Notes under the pieces: generated by a model
Told to the model about the DNA's origin: nothing
The model's input: only the letters and a program-made list of their open reading frames with translations
Databases searched by the model: none
NCBI GenBank assembly: GCA_001768325.1
Contig: MENQ01000002.1
Location: 575-34,572 of the forward strand
Reading direction: 5' to 3'
DNA from: Bacteroidetes bacterium GWC2_46_850
Lineage (GTDB): Bacteria > Bacteroidota > Bacteroidia > Bacteroidales > Dysgonomonadaceae
DNA length: 33,998 nucleotides
Made by a program: the position numbers and the translations under genes
Part shown: positions 33,333 to 33,998 of the stretch, in pieces
Numbering within the stretch: position 1 is the first letter of the stretch
Layout of the letters: each line of letters begins with the position of its first letter

Positions 33333-33998
33333 TGAACACTGGACTTGCAAACTTAATTGAGACATAAAGTTAAGCGACATTTTTAATTGATTCTTTTTTA
33401 AGATTATACTGATTCCAAAATTCATCAATGGTTAAGTTTCCCAATGCTGAGAATTTCCTTTTATGATTATACTAGGATTCAATAAATTCATATACATACA
33501 AGCGCATCTGCTCTCTTGTTTTGAGTTTGGTACCATAGACCAATTCAGATTTGAAAGTTTTGAAAAAGCTTTCAGCCACTGCATTATCCCAACAATTTCC
33601 CTTTCCACTCATACTTTGCTCCAGCTTCAAGGATTTCAACAGGTTTACAGTTTGTTTGCAGGCATATTGATGCCCCGGTCAGAATGAAATATCATTCCTT
33701 CTCCAAAAGGTCTGTTCCTGCCCCGCCATCCTTATGGCAGGGACTACGGTATGGGATGCATTCATATGATCGCTTATGGACCATCCGATCAGTTTGCGGT
33801 CAAAAAGATCCAGCACACAGGTCAGATAAAGAAATCCATCCTTACACGGAATATACGTCAGGTCAGAGACACACGCTTTCACAGGCTCATTCTGATTAAA
33901 CCTGCGATTCAGCAGATTTGGAGCAACCTTATAGTTGTGAGAGGCATCCGTCGTCACTTTGAATCGTCTCGAGAGTTTGCTGCGCAAGCCCATTTCTT
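33333..33998 (-). mobile_element. IS3-family insertion sequence, right end, partial and decayed
   Basis: The element enters the window from the right and ends near 33333. There TGAACACTGGACTTGC (33333-33348) looks like an IS3-type terminal repeat, followed by the transposase 3' end. The other end is outside the window, so a matching inverted repeat cannot be checked. It lies next to the TlpA fragment, whose N-terminus it probably removed. Confidence 0.7.
33370..33998 (-). pseudogene. IS3-family transposase OrfB, broken
   Basis: An rve integrase-core transposase is seen, for example VTTDASHNYKVAPNLLNR, then the first catalytic Asp in VSDLTYI, GFLYLTCVLDLFDRKLIGW, the second Asp in IFHSDRG and the Glu in NAVAESFFKTFKSE. 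Three lesions break it: a frameshift near 33705-33708, a second near 33669-33670 (a base missing between GGCATC and AATAT on the coding strand), and an amber TAG at 33472-33474 where the family usually has Trp (IES-W-YNHKR). It is therefore inactive as read. The coding continues beyond 33998. Confidence 0.85.

Overview
The window is a Bacteroidota (Bacteroidales-type) chromosome segment. The evidence is a SusC/SusD pair, promoters of the TTTG-N(19-21)-TAnnTTTG type rather than E. coli-like -35/-10 boxes, a DUF4143 ATPase, LytS/LytTR regulation of a MacB-like exporter, and TlpA, DUF3943 and DUF6132-type genes. I see no tRNA, rRNA or CRISPR array.

Layout. (1) 1-906: 3' part of a PHP-domain phosphoesterase gene whose 5' part is missing; the homologous reading stops at a palindromic element. 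(2) 907-1902: about 1 kb without a convincing gene, with hairpins just after the PHP gene. (3) 1903-3036: a solitary AAA/DUF4143 ATPase. (4) 3157-10802: a regulated export locus. A LytS-like kinase and LytTR regulator overlap by 4 bp and have their own promoter. They are followed by TolC, a periplasmic adaptor, a MacB-type ATPase and two FtsX/MacB-type permeases. A 13-bp direct repeat with 21-bp period lies just upstream of the tolC promoter and is the likely regulator site. A strong hairpin ends the operon. (5) 10887-15396, minus strand: a SusD/SusC nutrient-uptake pair with no enzyme or regulator beside it. (6) 15586-25025, minus strand: a TetR-controlled operon resembling E. coli CecR-YbhGFSR, in the order TetR, TolC, lipoprotein adaptor, two ATPases (the halves of YbhF as separate overlapping genes) and two ABC-2 permeases. 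It is followed by a DUF3943 protein and an outer-membrane phospholipase A. A 39-bp palindrome overlaps its promoter. (7) 25157-27531, minus strand: a second TetR-containing cluster (small conserved protein, START-like protein, TetR, membrane-tethered thioredoxin-like protein lacking CxxC, small membrane protein) with a 20-bp palindrome at its head. (8) 27726-32687: housekeeping or stress genes, namely an atypical SDR, an NnrS-like membrane protein, a pirin, a hexapeptide acetyltransferase and, on the minus strand, a Tat-exported aldo/keto reductase. (9) 32780-33998: decay zone with a TlpA-type gene fragment (one frameshift, thioredoxin domain missing, 5' side at an IS end) and an IS3-family element with two frameshifts and an amber codon, running off the window.

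The theme is envelope transport: two unrelated tripartite exporters, each with its own regulator and a visible operator candidate, plus outer-membrane proteins. I found no clearly new defence or mobile system. The best leads are the two operator/promoter arrangements, the split YbhF with a non-canonical signature in one half, the export operon apparently extended by an outer-membrane phospholipase, and the cysteine-poor thioredoxin/DUF6132-like pair.
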